Below are positions 1 through 7,713 of a stretch of DNA of 64,000 nucleotides, one piece after another. Numbering within the stretch: position 1 is the stretch's first letter; each line of letters begins with the position of its first letter. The notes beneath the pieces are model-generated. The model saw only the letters and a program-made list of their open reading frames with translations. It made no database searches and was not told where the DNA came from. Origin of the DNA: Helicobacter enhydrae (lineage in GTDB: Bacteria; Campylobacterota; Campylobacteria; Campylobacterales; Helicobacteraceae); NCBI RefSeq assembly GCF_001693335.1, contig NZ_CP016503.1:310001-374000 (forward strand). Reading direction: 5' to 3'. Made by a program: the position numbers and the translations under genes.

Positions 1-591
1 GAAGGTGGCTTGCACTTCGTCATTAGGAAAACTACCAGCCTTAATTTGAATCTGTCCTTTGAGAGCAGTTCCTAGCGTGCTACCTTCTGCAGTAGTGGTG
101 CCTTCAAAATTTAGTATAGCTTTGCGAGCAAATCCATTACCTTCATATTGCATAAAATCAATGGTGAGAGTGCCGGTGCCGTCATCTTTCAATAGAAGTC
201 CCTTGCCCACATTGGTAAGCTTGAACTCCGCATTGTTGCCACCTAGTTTGAGGGTGGATCCCGTCAAAGTGGGCGTTGTAGAACCACTTTGCTCAAATTG
301 GAAAGTTAGGCTATCAAGAGCTGTGCCCCCTTTTTGAAAAAGCTGATTGAAATCTGTGGGTGTGCTTCCTGCTTGGATTGCGACTGCATCGGTTTGCTCA
401 AAATTCTTTCCGCCATCCGTGCTATAGCAAATCGCACTGCCGCTAGGACAAGGTGCAGTTGTCGCACTTGCCACACTCACGCCGAGTGCTAGTGCCAACG
501 AAGTGGCGATGAGAGGCTTGTAATGGCTCATAATACCCCCCCCCCCCCGCACAAGATTTTTGTCTATACGATTGCGTTGTGTCATTTTCAT
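1..591 (-). CDS. Poly-G phase-variable secreted/outer-membrane protein, N-terminal part (runs off left edge)
   Basis: Open from the ATG at 591 to the window edge (197 codons). That ATG has a strong Shine-Dalgarno AAGGAG six bases upstream. Thirteen G (minus strand) follow, and the frame continues into a clear signal peptide at the internal ATG 531 (SHYKPLIATSLALALGVSVA, cleavage after ASA), so the gene reads ON. The mature part is Gly/Asn/Thr-rich and beta-strand-like with segments such as RKAILNFEGTT. It is paralogous to the gene at 62813-64000, sharing the signal peptide, a Cys-x-x-Ser-Gly-Ser-Ala-Ile-Cys-Tyr motif and the RKAILNFEGTT block. The pattern fits the passenger domain of a large autotransporter, but the C-terminal barrel lies outside the window, so secretion type is inferred. 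Starting at 531 would leave out the tract. Confidence 0.8.
   Translation of the reverse strand, partial: MKMTQRNRIDKNLVRGGGGIMSHYKPLIATSLALALGVSVASATTAPCPSGSAICYSTDGGKNFEQTDAVAIQAGSTPTDFNQLFQKGGTALDSLTFQFEQSGSTTPTLTGSTLKLGGNNAEFKLTNVGKGLLLKDDGTGTLTIDFMQYEGNGFARKAILNFEGTTTAEGSTLGTALKGQIQIKAGSFPNDEVQATF
536..548 (-). repeat. Poly-G tract (13 G on coding strand), in-frame state
   Basis: Thirteen C on the plus strand (G on the coding strand) lie between the SD-linked ATG (591) and the signal peptide ATG (531). The distance 591 to 531 is 60 bases, so the two ATGs are in frame. Gain or loss of one G would shift the leader into a frame that ends without reading the signal peptide. Such tracts change length by slipped-strand mispairing in Helicobacter. 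Confidence 0.85.
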
Positions 592-786
592 CTTGACTCC
601 TTCTATAAATAATTGCTGAAATATCAAGATACCCAAAAATGTTTAAAATCGAAACGAATTTTTGCAAATATTCTTGTTTGATTTACAATTCATAAACTTT
701 TGTTTCGATACGAGAGGAATTTTGGCTACAAAAATTTCCAAATATCCGATTTTGTTGTCAAGATTTTCAAACCAAAGGAGCAAAAG

Positions 787-1446
787 ATGTTTAGATATAT
801 GATTGCAAGTCTGATATGTGTGTGTTTGACAATAACCTCAATGGAAGCAGCCAAAAAGCCAAAAGAGGAGATCAAAAATTGGCTTTTTTTGAATGACACT
901 TCGCTTGGTGCGTCTTGGTCTAGTATCGGTGATACAGGTTATATCTCTGTGGATCTTGGCTACTCTCTGACGATTGCAACCTATGCACCGACAGGGGGAG
1001 TGAGGAGGACTTTTGGGCTAGACATCGAAGTGCCTCTCTATGTCTCTGCTCTTGGGTCAAGCAATGGGATTACAAGTGGAGACAAAATCTCAGAATCGCT
1101 AGGCTGGGGTGTCGTGCTACCGCTCACAATTGGTATCGAAGCTAAAAATTTCTGGCTCAAAGGATTGTTTGGCTATACATACAATGAGATTTCAGAAGGG
1201 TTTGATGTCGCAAGCAACAAACAAAGTATCGTCAAGATCAATATGCGTTATCACGGCTTCACTTATGGCGTGCAACTTGGTTGGCGTTACAAAAACATCC
1301 TAAACCTTGGGCTAAAAGCAATGTTTGGCAAACTCCAAAACACCGCACGCAATGCCAATGGTAGCGGACTTGAGACAGCCATCCAAAGCAAAGATCGCCA
1401 ATACAATCTGATGAGGTTTGGTGGTTTTGCCTCGATCACTTTTTAG
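787..1446 (+). CDS. Small outer-membrane beta-barrel-like protein
   Basis: 219 residues from ATG 787, which has AAAGGAG upstream. A longer reading from 700 is possible but would put 29 odd residues before the signal peptide MFRYMIASLICVCLTITSME. The mature part alternates short Gly/aromatic-rich strands (SVDLGYSLTIATYAPTGGVR, YGVQLGWRYKNILNLGLKAM) and ends in a strand with terminal Phe (FGGFASITF), the usual C-terminal signature of proteins inserted by the BAM complex. I do not recognise a named family. It is transcribed away from the poly-G gene on its left. Outer-membrane location is inferred from the signal peptide and the terminal strand. Confidence 0.75.
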   Translation: MFRYMIASLICVCLTITSMEAAKKPKEEIKNWLFLNDTSLGASWSSIGDTGYISVDLGYSLTIATYAPTGGVRRTFGLDIEVPLYVSALGSSNGITSGDKISESLGWGVVLPLTIGIEAKNFWLKGLFGYTYNEISEGFDVASNKQSIVKINMRYHGFTYGVQLGWRYKNILNLGLKAMFGKLQNTARNANGSGLETAIQSKDRQYNLMRFGGFASITF

Positions 1447-1551
1447 GCTTATGGTCTTTGGCTTTGTGGATTCTATAGGCTGATTTTACACTCCTAAGAG
1501 CTTAAAAGTTTTGGATACAATTTGAAAACTTTAAGCTTAGAAGGTGATTGA

Positions 1552-2076
1552 ATGCGTAGCTTGATTTTTACTTTGTGTTTGCTTGGTGTGTTGGTCGCTG
1601 AAGTTCAAAAAGCACAGATCACACAATCTTATTCCTACAACTCAAAAAGTGGGGAGTTTGCTCTTGAGCAGAATCAAAACAAAGTGATTTTGAGTATCCA
1701 TTCTCAAGCCCTGCAACACTTCCTCAACTCCAATCTCGGCGACTCAAACATTGATTCGCAATCTGTGTTTCTCAATGGAGGCTATACGGAGTTCCAAAAT
1801 GCCGATAAAAATTTCAGGACTTATGTCAATTCTAGTTCAATCAAAAACAAAAAACAATTTTATGAGCTGATTTTCGAACTCAAAGAGATCGATCCGAGTC
1901 GCTTTGAAGTCATTGGCACACAGCAGGTGTTCCCTACTATGCATTGCAAGTTTATCGTGCAAAAGGATTTGATTAGTTTCATTGACGGGCGAAAAGACTT
2001 CGTTATCAATCTCAACAATCAGCATTTTTTCCAAAAAGCTATCGCTACCAAGCGTTTTGTCCAATGTCTCAAATAA
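1552..2076 (+). CDS. Secreted hypothetical protein
   Basis: 174 residues starting with a short signal peptide (MRSLIFTLCLLGVLVAEVQKA); GAAGGTG lies ahead of ATG 1552. The rest is hydrophilic with no membrane segment and no motif I recognise; it has a single Cys near residue 130 (HCKFIVQK) and one at the C-terminus (VQCLK), which could pair in the periplasm. The sigma54 site of the next gene begins immediately after the stop, so this gene is probably transcribed separately from the lipoprotein genes downstream. Function unknown. Confidence 0.7.
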   Translation: MRSLIFTLCLLGVLVAEVQKAQITQSYSYNSKSGEFALEQNQNKVILSIHSQALQHFLNSNLGDSNIDSQSVFLNGGYTEFQNADKNFRTYVNSSSIKNKKQFYELIFELKEIDPSRFEVIGTQQVFPTMHCKFIVQKDLISFIDGRKDFVINLNNQHFFQKAIATKRFVQCLK

Positions 2077-2079
2077 AGT

Positions 2080-2095
2080 TGGAACAGGTTTTGCT
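2080..2095 (+). promoter_or_regulatory. Sigma54 (RpoN) promoter of the FlgP-like lipoprotein gene
   Basis: TGGAACAGGTTTTGCT fits the RpoN consensus TGGCAC-N5-TTGCW, with GG and GC dinucleotides separated by exactly ten bases. The predicted transcript starts near 2106, about 30 bases before ATG 2135. The same 16-base pattern precedes flaB and flgE in this window. Confidence 0.8.
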
Positions 2096-2134
2096 ATCTT
2101 GCTGTTGTCAAATCAAATTTTTAAAGGATGAGAA

Positions 2135-2836
2135 ATGAGAGTTAGAATGACTTATTCGGTATTGATAAGCGTAGCAGCTTTAGGTTTTACAGGTTGTGGA
2201 GCATTTACAGATGGTGTGAGTGATACTGCCTTGATTCCACCTTCTGCAAACTATCAGGCAAGTTATGTGCCATTGCAACCACCGATGATGCAAGGATTGG
2301 GAGGAAATATGCTCAATGATATTCCTCAAACAAGGCGTGTCAATGATGGTATCCCTATGGATGCACCAGAGATTCCTGCACCAACTCCGGCACCTGCACC
2401 TGCACCAACTCCGGCACCAACGCCTAATTTGCAGATGAGCAACCCTCAATCGATTGCATCAGAAATGGCTGATCCGATGATTCCAAATTCACCTATCCTC
2501 ACGCCTAGCAATACAATCGAGCTAAATGCTGTAGGTATGGGAGTCGCACCTGAAACTTCAGCTTCACCCTCACAAGCTCTAGCACTTGCCAAAAGAGCTG
2601 CAATTGTCGATGCTTATAGACAAATCGGTGAAAAAATGTATGGTATCCGTGTCAATGGTCAAGATACGGTCAAAGATATGATGCTCCAAAACTCTGTGGT
2701 CAAAACAAAGGTTCAAGCACTCATTCGCAACGCCGAAATCACAGAAACGGTTTATAAAGATGGATTGTGTCAAGTGAGTATGGAACTCAAACTTGATGGA
2801 AAAGTATGGCATAGAGTTTTATCAGGAAATTTCTAA
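2135..2836 (+). CDS. LPP20-domain lipoprotein, FlgP-like (probable flagellar basal-disk protein)
   Basis: 233 residues; SD AAGGA six bases before ATG 2135. A lipoprotein signal peptide ends in the lipobox FTGC (Cys about residue 21). It is followed by a Pro/Met-rich segment, an (A/T)P repeat linker around residues 82-99, and a C-terminal LPP20-type domain (about 130-233) starting ALALAKRAAIVDAYRQIGEK and ending with a QVSMELKLDG strand. LPP20-family lipoproteins include Campylobacter FlgP, which builds the basal disk under the outer membrane at the flagellar motor. The sigma54 promoter directly upstream, matching those of flaB and flgE, supports a flagellar role. The linker repeat is hexamer-like at DNA level but out-of-frame change is not expected. 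Orthology to FlgP is inference; LPP20 domain is confident. Confidence 0.8.
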   Translation: MRVRMTYSVLISVAALGFTGCGAFTDGVSDTALIPPSANYQASYVPLQPPMMQGLGGNMLNDIPQTRRVNDGIPMDAPEIPAPTPAPAPAPTPAPTPNLQMSNPQSIASEMADPMIPNSPILTPSNTIELNAVGMGVAPETSASPSQALALAKRAAIVDAYRQIGEKMYGIRVNGQDTVKDMMLQNSVVKTKVQALIRNAEITETVYKDGLCQVSMELKLDGKVWHRVLSGNF

Positions 2837-2857
2837 GCCGACTAGATGGAGTGTTGG

Positions 2858-3448
2858 ATGTTTGAGAAAATGAGGAAAGCCCTATATTGTTGCTTCATTG
2901 GTGGTGCTTTGATGATGAGCGGTTGTGCCTCTAGCACACAAAGTGGCAATGGGTGGGATCAGTTCCTTTCATTTTTTGGTGCCAATGGTGAAATCAATCC
3001 CGATGCGATTGACAAGCTAGAGCATATCTCAGGCACCAAGCTTTTGCTATTCAACACGATTCCGATTAAGTTTTATGATATTGCTATCATCAGAATCACG
3101 CAATATGCTATCAATATCGATCTCTTCCAAGCAGGGACTCCTATCGGAGTCATTGCCATAGGTCGCGATGAGATTTGCTATCAAGGAGAGTGTGCTCCCA
3201 AATCATTGGTGACACGCAAAATACTTGGGCTTGTGAGTTATCCAGAATTGCTTGATGATATTTTTTTGGCACGCGATATTTTCAACTCCAAAGGATTGCG
3301 TATCGGCAAAAATGGAAATCTGATTCAACGCTTTTTGCTCAACGATCAAGAAATCTTTTATGAACGCTCTGTGGATTTTACATTGTTCAAAAATCTCACT
3401 ACAGGTGTTACAATCTCGATTCAAAAATACCACCCACCAAAAATGTAA
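2858..3448 (+). CDS. Lipoprotein of unknown function, second gene of sigma54 unit
   Basis: 196 residues from ATG 2858, chosen because GGAG sits six bases upstream; ATG 2846 (no SD) and ATG 2870 are alternatives. The signal peptide ends in lipobox MSGC followed by ASS. The mature part has hydrophobic strands (ISGTKLLLFNTIPIKFYDIA, YAINIDLFQAGTPIGVIAIG), two Cys close together (CYQGEC), and a basic C-terminus (QKYHPPKM). It starts 21 bases after the FlgP-like gene, so co-transcription from the sigma54 promoter is likely and a flagellar envelope function is plausible. I recognise no family. Confidence 0.7.
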   Translation: MFEKMRKALYCCFIGGALMMSGCASSTQSGNGWDQFLSFFGANGEINPDAIDKLEHISGTKLLLFNTIPIKFYDIAIIRITQYAINIDLFQAGTPIGVIAIGRDEICYQGECAPKSLVTRKILGLVSYPELLDDIFLARDIFNSKGLRIGKNGNLIQRFLLNDQEIFYERSVDFTLFKNLTTGVTISIQKYHPPKM

Positions 3449-3462
3449 CTTTATGGAGTTAA

Positions 3463-4410
3463 ATGATGAAGCACTTTTTGAGTCTCAAAGATTTTGAAAA
3501 AAATGAAATACTAGAGATGATCGCACTCGCACAAAGCATTAAATCAGATTTTCAAGCCAAACGCCCTACTCCGTTGCTCAAAAATCAGATTTTGGCGATG
3601 ATTTTTGAGAAAAACTCGACACGCACACGCGTGAGTTTTGAATCAGGGATTTATCAGCTAGGAGGCACGGGGATCTTCCTCTCAAGCAATGACATTCAGC
3701 TAAGTCGCGGAGAACCCATCAAAGACACCGCAAGAGTGGTTGGCTCTATGGTGGATATGGTGATGATTCGCACTTTTGCACATAGTCGGCTTGAGGAGTT
3801 TGCCCATTACTCTCCAGTTCCTGTGATCAATGGGCTAAGCGATAGCTTCCACCCTGTGCAACTTATGGCAGATTATCTCACGATGCTAGAATGTGGGTTT
3901 GATTTGGAAAACAACAAGCCCAAAGTCGCCTACATCGGCGATGGCAACAATATCGCACATTCTTGGCTAATGCTAGCAAGCAAATTGGGCTTTGATCTCA
4001 ATATCGCCACACCTCCAGGCTATGAGGTCGATGCTGAGATCCTCTCCCTTGCACAACAATTCGCCTCCAAAAGCCAAGCAAACATCTCAATCACCAACAA
4101 CCCACAAGAGGCGGTGGAGCATTGCAATGTGGTCACGACAGACACTTGGTCTTCGATGGGGCAAGAGAGCGAGAAACAGATTCGCAAACAAGCTTTTCAA
4201 GGTTTTATGGTGGATACACAGCTGATGCAACTTGCTTCTCAAGATGCGATTTTTTTGCATTGCCTTCCTGCGTATCGCGGAGAAGAGGTGAGCGATGAGG
4301 TGCTAGAGAGCCAAGCAAGCAAAGTGTTTTTGGAAGCTGAAAATCGTCTGCACGCACAAAAAGGGATTATGGTCTATCTAGCAAACAACACAAAGGATAA
4401 CAATGTTTGA
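3463..4410 (+). CDS. argF: Ornithine carbamoyltransferase
   Basis: 315 residues, the usual length for the family. Carries the carbamoyl-phosphate loop STRTR (residues 52-56), the [11 protein letters not shown] motif, and the ornithine-side HCLPAYRG motif near residue 270. It makes citrulline from ornithine and carbamoyl phosphate in arginine synthesis, in the cytoplasm. GGAG precedes the double start ATGATG (3463/3466). The stop overlaps the next gene by 8 bases, so argF leads or shares an operon with the hemN group. Confidence 0.95.
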   Translation: MMKHFLSLKDFEKNEILEMIALAQSIKSDFQAKRPTPLLKNQILAMIFEKNSTRTRVSFESGIYQLGGTGIFLSSNDIQLSRGEPIKDTARVVGSMVDMVMIRTFAHSRLEEFAHYSPVPVINGLSDSFHPVQLMADYLTMLECGFDLENNKPKVAYIGDGNNIAHSWLMLASKLGFDLNIATPPGYEVDAEILSLAQQFASKSQANISITNNPQEAVEHCNVVTTDTWSSMGQESEKQIRKQAFQGFMVDTQLMQLASQDAIFLHCLPAYRGEEVSDEVLESQASKVFLEAENRLHAQKGIMVYLANNTKDNNV

Positions 4411-4798
4411 TTTCAAAGAACAAATCATCGATGGGGAACTCCAACACATTAATGGGCAAGAACTGCGGATTTGCCTCAATCAAGAGTTTGATTCCAAATC
4501 TCCGTGCGTCCTCTCTGCTCACAATGACACAGAGTATGTGTTGATTTCATCCACACTTTTGAAAAATCTTTTGGAGAGGATGAGGACTTTGCAAGAAGAG
4601 GTTTTTGAAATGTCTTTGGAACGCGATATTGTCAATGAAATGCCCCTAGATTTTGAGGATGTGATGAGTGTCGCAAGAGCCAAAATCGAGGAGAAACATC
4701 AGAAACTATTGCCGACAGATTGCGATGCACTTGTCAAGGAAATCAAAAAAGAATACCCAAACTTGTTCTACAATATTGATAAATACTTAAGGAAATAA
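4403..4798 (+). CDS. Conserved small acidic protein upstream of hemN
   Basis: 131 residues, no signal peptide or membrane segment; acidic and helix-rich ([20 protein letters not shown]) with a short basic end ([10 protein letters not shown]). Overlaps the end of argF by 8 bases and ends one base before the hemN ATG, so expression is probably translationally coupled. A gene of this size and type sits directly before hemN in Helicobacter pylori as I recall it. No catalytic motif is visible; function unknown. Confidence 0.75.
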   Translation: MFDFKEQIIDGELQHINGQELRICLNQEFDSKSPCVLSAHNDTEYVLISSTLLKNLLERMRTLQEEVFEMSLERDIVNEMPLDFEDVMSVARAKIEEKHQKLLPTDCDALVKEIKKEYPNLFYNIDKYLRK

Positions 4799-4799
4799 A

Positions 4800-6164
4800 A
4801 TGATTGATTTTGACAAGATTGCCAAATATTCCAAAGCAGGTCCAAGATACACCAGCTACCCCACGGCTATAGAATTTCACGATGGTTTCACACACCTTGA
4901 TTATCAAAAAGCCCTGCAAGATTCTAATCATTCCAATCTCCCCCTATCGCTTTATTTTCATTTGCCATTTTGTCGCAGTGCGTGTTATTTTTGCGGGTGC
5001 AATGTGATTTATACAAGTCAAGAAGAGAAAAAAGCACAATATATTGTCTATCTCCAAAAAGAATTGGAACTTCTCAAAAGACATTTAGACACCAAAAGAG
5101 AGGTGATCCAACTCCACTTTGGGGGTGGCACTCCGACATTTTTCAATGCAGATGAACTCGCTAGGATCATCGAACTCATCAAAGAAACTTTTACAAACTT
5201 CTCCACTCAAGCAGAAGTGAGTTGTGAGATTGATCCGAGATTTTTTAACACTCAACAAATGCAAGTGCTAAGTAATGGAGGATTTAATCGTGTGAGCTTT
5301 GGTGTGCAGGATTTTGATGAAAGAGTGCAAAATGCCATCCACAGGATCCAAAGTGTTGAGCTTGTAGAAAACGCTGTCAAAATCGCACGCGATGCAGGAA
5401 TCAAAAGTATCAACTTCGATCTCATCACAGGGCTCCCCTATCAGACACTAGAGAGCTTTTTACAAACGCTCCAAAAAGTGATAAAACTCTCCCCTGATCG
5501 TTTGGCGATTTTCAACTACGCCCATTTGCCTTGGCTCAAAAAAACAATGCGTAAAATCGATGAAACCACATTACCCACCCCCAAAGAAAAACTCAAGATT
5601 TTGCAAGAAACCATTGAGCTATTGGATCAAAACCATTACAAGCTCATCGGTATGGATCACTTCGCCAAACAAGAAGATGAACTCTATATCGCCAAACAAA
5701 AAGGAGAGCTAAGACGCAATTTCCAAGGCTACACAACGCGTGGGTTTTCTCAAACCATCGGCATAGGCTTGACAAGCATTGGAGAGGGGGAGAACTACTA
5801 TGCACAAAACCACAAAGAGATGAAAGCCTACACTCAAGCACTAGATGAGGGGATCCTCCCTACAAGCAAAGGTATATGGCTCACACAAGAGGATAGATTG
5901 CGTAAAGAAGTGATTATGCAGATTATGAACAATCTCTCCATAGAATACACACAGATTGAGCAAAAATTCCACATCAATTTCCAAGAACACTTCGCCTCAA
6001 GCCTTCAAGCACTCAAGCAATACCAAGAAATCGGTTTGATCCAATTCCACGACAATGGCTTCCGTGCCACTCCGACAGGGGGGATACTGATCCGCAATAT
6101 CGCAATGGAGTTTGATCCCTATCTTGCCAAAATACGCAAAGACACCTTCAGTAAGACACTCTGA
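4800..6164 (+). CDS. hemN: Oxygen-independent coproporphyrinogen III oxidase (radical SAM)
   Basis: 454 residues. Radical-SAM cluster motif CRSACYFCGC (Cys 58, 62, 65, plus Cys 67), preceded by the family start YTSYPTA, followed by HFGGGTPTF and INFDLITGLPYQT; the C-terminal HemN domain follows. It decarboxylates coproporphyrinogen III to protoporphyrinogen IX without oxygen in haem synthesis. It begins one base after the preceding stop, and its TGA overlaps the next ATG (TGATG), a tightly coupled unit. Confidence 0.95.
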   Translation: MIDFDKIAKYSKAGPRYTSYPTAIEFHDGFTHLDYQKALQDSNHSNLPLSLYFHLPFCRSACYFCGCNVIYTSQEEKKAQYIVYLQKELELLKRHLDTKREVIQLHFGGGTPTFFNADELARIIELIKETFTNFSTQAEVSCEIDPRFFNTQQMQVLSNGGFNRVSFGVQDFDERVQNAIHRIQSVELVENAVKIARDAGIKSINFDLITGLPYQTLESFLQTLQKVIKLSPDRLAIFNYAHLPWLKKTMRKIDETTLPTPKEKLKILQETIELLDQNHYKLIGMDHFAKQEDELYIAKQKGELRRNFQGYTTRGFSQTIGIGLTSIGEGENYYAQNHKEMKAYTQALDEGILPTSKGIWLTQEDRLRKEVIMQIMNNLSIEYTQIEQKFHINFQEHFASSLQALKQYQEIGLIQFHDNGFRATPTGGILIRNIAMEFDPYLAKIRKDTFSKTL

Positions 6165-6430
6165 TGCTTCAAACCTCCACCGCCCCTTGTGTCAAATGTG
6201 CCAAATGCAACCCCCACTGCCACACTTTCATCTCAAGCTATGATGAGTTGTATTCTCCGCGAGGGTATTTGCACCTATGTGAGCTTGCAAACTCCCAACA
6301 GATCGCGATGGACAAAAACCTCCAAGAAGTGCTAAGCCATTGTGATTTGTGCAAAGAATGTGAAACAATCTGCCCTTTTCATTTGCCAATCACACAGATG
6401 ATTCTAGAAGTGCGTCATCGTTGCCAATAG
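6164..6430 (+). CDS. Truncated GlpC-like protein with two 4Fe-4S motifs
   Basis: 88 residues only. Two CxxCxxCxxxC ferredoxin motifs: CVKCAKCNPHC at residues 9-19 and CDLCKECETIC at 60-70, then Pro. These correspond to the N-terminal ferredoxin domain of GlpC / heterodisulfide-reductase-type proteins. The full-length family carries about 300 more residues with two CCG (Cys-rich) domains, and the gene after hemN in H. pylori is, as I recall, such a full-length protein. Here the frame stops at 6428-6430 and the next gene begins 36 bases on, so the C-terminal part is absent rather than frameshifted. It may still act as a small electron carrier or be a remnant. Confidence 0.75.
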   Translation: MLQTSTAPCVKCAKCNPHCHTFISSYDELYSPRGYLHLCELANSQQIAMDKNLQEVLSHCDLCKECETICPFHLPITQMILEVRHRCQ

Positions 6431-6466
6431 TAGCTTACAATTTCCATCAAAAATAAGGAGTCTCGT

Positions 6467-7471
6467 ATGGATAACCAAATCAAAGCGTCTATACAAAAGC
6501 TACCAAAAACAGAGCTACATGTGCATTTAGAGGGGACATTGGAGGCAGATTTCAAAGCAGAACTTGCGCGCAAAAACCAAATCGCACTCCCCCACTCTGA
6601 TAGCCATTCCGCCACAGAATATCGCTTCGAAAACCTCACATCATTTTTGGAGGCTTATTATTCTGGTATGGAGGTTTTACGCACTCAAGAGGATTTTTAC
6701 AATCTTGCAATGCGTTATTTCCACAAGGCAAAAGAAAACAACATCTGCTATGTTGAGGCGTTTTTTGATCCCCAAGCACACACTTCTAGAGGGATAGAGT
6801 TTGCGACTTTTTTTGAGGGCTACTATCAAGCCACACAAGATGCTCAAAAATTGGGGATACAGGCTAGATTGATTATGTGTTTTTTGAGAGATTTGAGTGC
6901 TGAATCAGCAATGGAAACTTACCAACAAGCCCTCAAATACAAAGATAGGATTTTGGGCATTGGGCTTGATTCTGATGAAAAGGGCAATCCGCCTTCCAAG
7001 TTTGCAGAAGTTTTCAAACGCGCTCAAGAGGATGGGTTCCCCATCACTATCCATTGCGATATAGATCAGCAAAACTCTATCTGCCACATCAAAGAAGCCC
7101 TGCTTGATCTCAAGACAAACCGACTAGATCACGGCACCAATGTGCTAGAAGATCCTAGCCTTGTCCAATATCTCAAAGAACACCAAATCGGACTGACTTG
7201 TTGCCCTATGAGCAATGAGTTTATCACCGGGGATATGAAAGGCAAAGAGATCATCGAGCTTTTGCGTCAAGGGGTCAAAGTGACGATCAACTCTGATGAT
7301 CCTGCGTATTTCCGCGGTTATGTCAATGAGAATCTATTCCAACTAGCGATGCGACATCAACTCTCCAAAGAGGAGATCAGACAGCTTGTAGAAAACGGAT
7401 TTGAGGTCGCTTGGATGTCTCCACAAGAGAGAGAGGGCTATCTCTGCCAAGTCCGAGAGATCGCTCTGTAG
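6467..7471 (+). CDS. Adenine deaminase (adenosine deaminase superfamily)
   Basis: 334 residues, SD AAGGAG. The metal ligands and catalytic motifs of the superfamily are present: KTELHVHLEGTLE near the start (HxH), ITIHCDID near residue 195 (His), DRLDHGTN region, and VTINSDDPAYFRGYVNEN. The SDDPAYF form, and segments such as FLEAYYSGMEVLRT and FFDPQAHTSRGI, are typical of the adenine-deaminase branch rather than classical adenosine deaminase, so conversion of adenine to hypoxanthine is the likely reaction. In some menaquinone (futalosine) pathways a relative deaminates aminodeoxyfutalosine, which remains an alternative. It is the last plus-strand gene before the convergent molybdopterin cluster. 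Confidence 0.85.
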   Translation: MDNQIKASIQKLPKTELHVHLEGTLEADFKAELARKNQIALPHSDSHSATEYRFENLTSFLEAYYSGMEVLRTQEDFYNLAMRYFHKAKENNICYVEAFFDPQAHTSRGIEFATFFEGYYQATQDAQKLGIQARLIMCFLRDLSAESAMETYQQALKYKDRILGIGLDSDEKGNPPSKFAEVFKRAQEDGFPITIHCDIDQQNSICHIKEALLDLKTNRLDHGTNVLEDPSLVQYLKEHQIGLTCCPMSNEFITGDMKGKEIIELLRQGVKVTINSDDPAYFRGYVNENLFQLAMRHQLSKEEIRQLVENGFEVAWMSPQEREGYLCQVREIAL

Positions 7472-7474
7472 TGC

Positions 7475-7702
7475 TTATCCTCCACACACTGGAGGGAGCA
7501 AAAGCACCTTATCCCCATCTTGAAACACAAAATCCAAATCCTCTTTGATTTCATCATTGACTGCGATCGCACTCAATGGCAACCATTCTTGAAGCTCTGC
7601 GATTTGATTGAGTGCATTTCTAAGCTCTTGTAGATTCAGCACTTGAAATTCACGACTATCCAACCCGATTGGTCCCAAAAACTCTACTTTGACATTTGCC
7701 AT
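7475..7702 (-). CDS. moaD: Molybdopterin synthase small subunit MoaD
   Basis: 75 residues with a ubiquitin-like fold pattern and the essential C-terminal Gly-Gly (LLPPVCGG), which is activated as a thiocarboxylate to supply sulfur to precursor Z together with MoaE. It is the last gene of the minus-strand molybdenum cofactor cluster, 11 bases after moeA, and converges with the adenine deaminase gene. Confidence 0.92.
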   Translation of the reverse strand: MANVKVEFLGPIGLDSREFQVLNLQELRNALNQIAELQEWLPLSAIAVNDEIKEDLDFVFQDGDKVLLLPPVCGG

Positions 7703-7713
7703 TTTTTCTCCTT

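Noticed and set aside
443-667. ORF on the minus strand across the left poly-G tract (74 residues)
   Set aside because: It is the out-of-frame reading of the leader and signal region; its Cys-rich end is the shifted signal peptide.
2383-2431. Pro/Ala hexamer repeats in the FlgP-like gene as a phase-variation tract
   Set aside because: Units are multiples of three and imperfect, so length change would only alter linker length, not frame.
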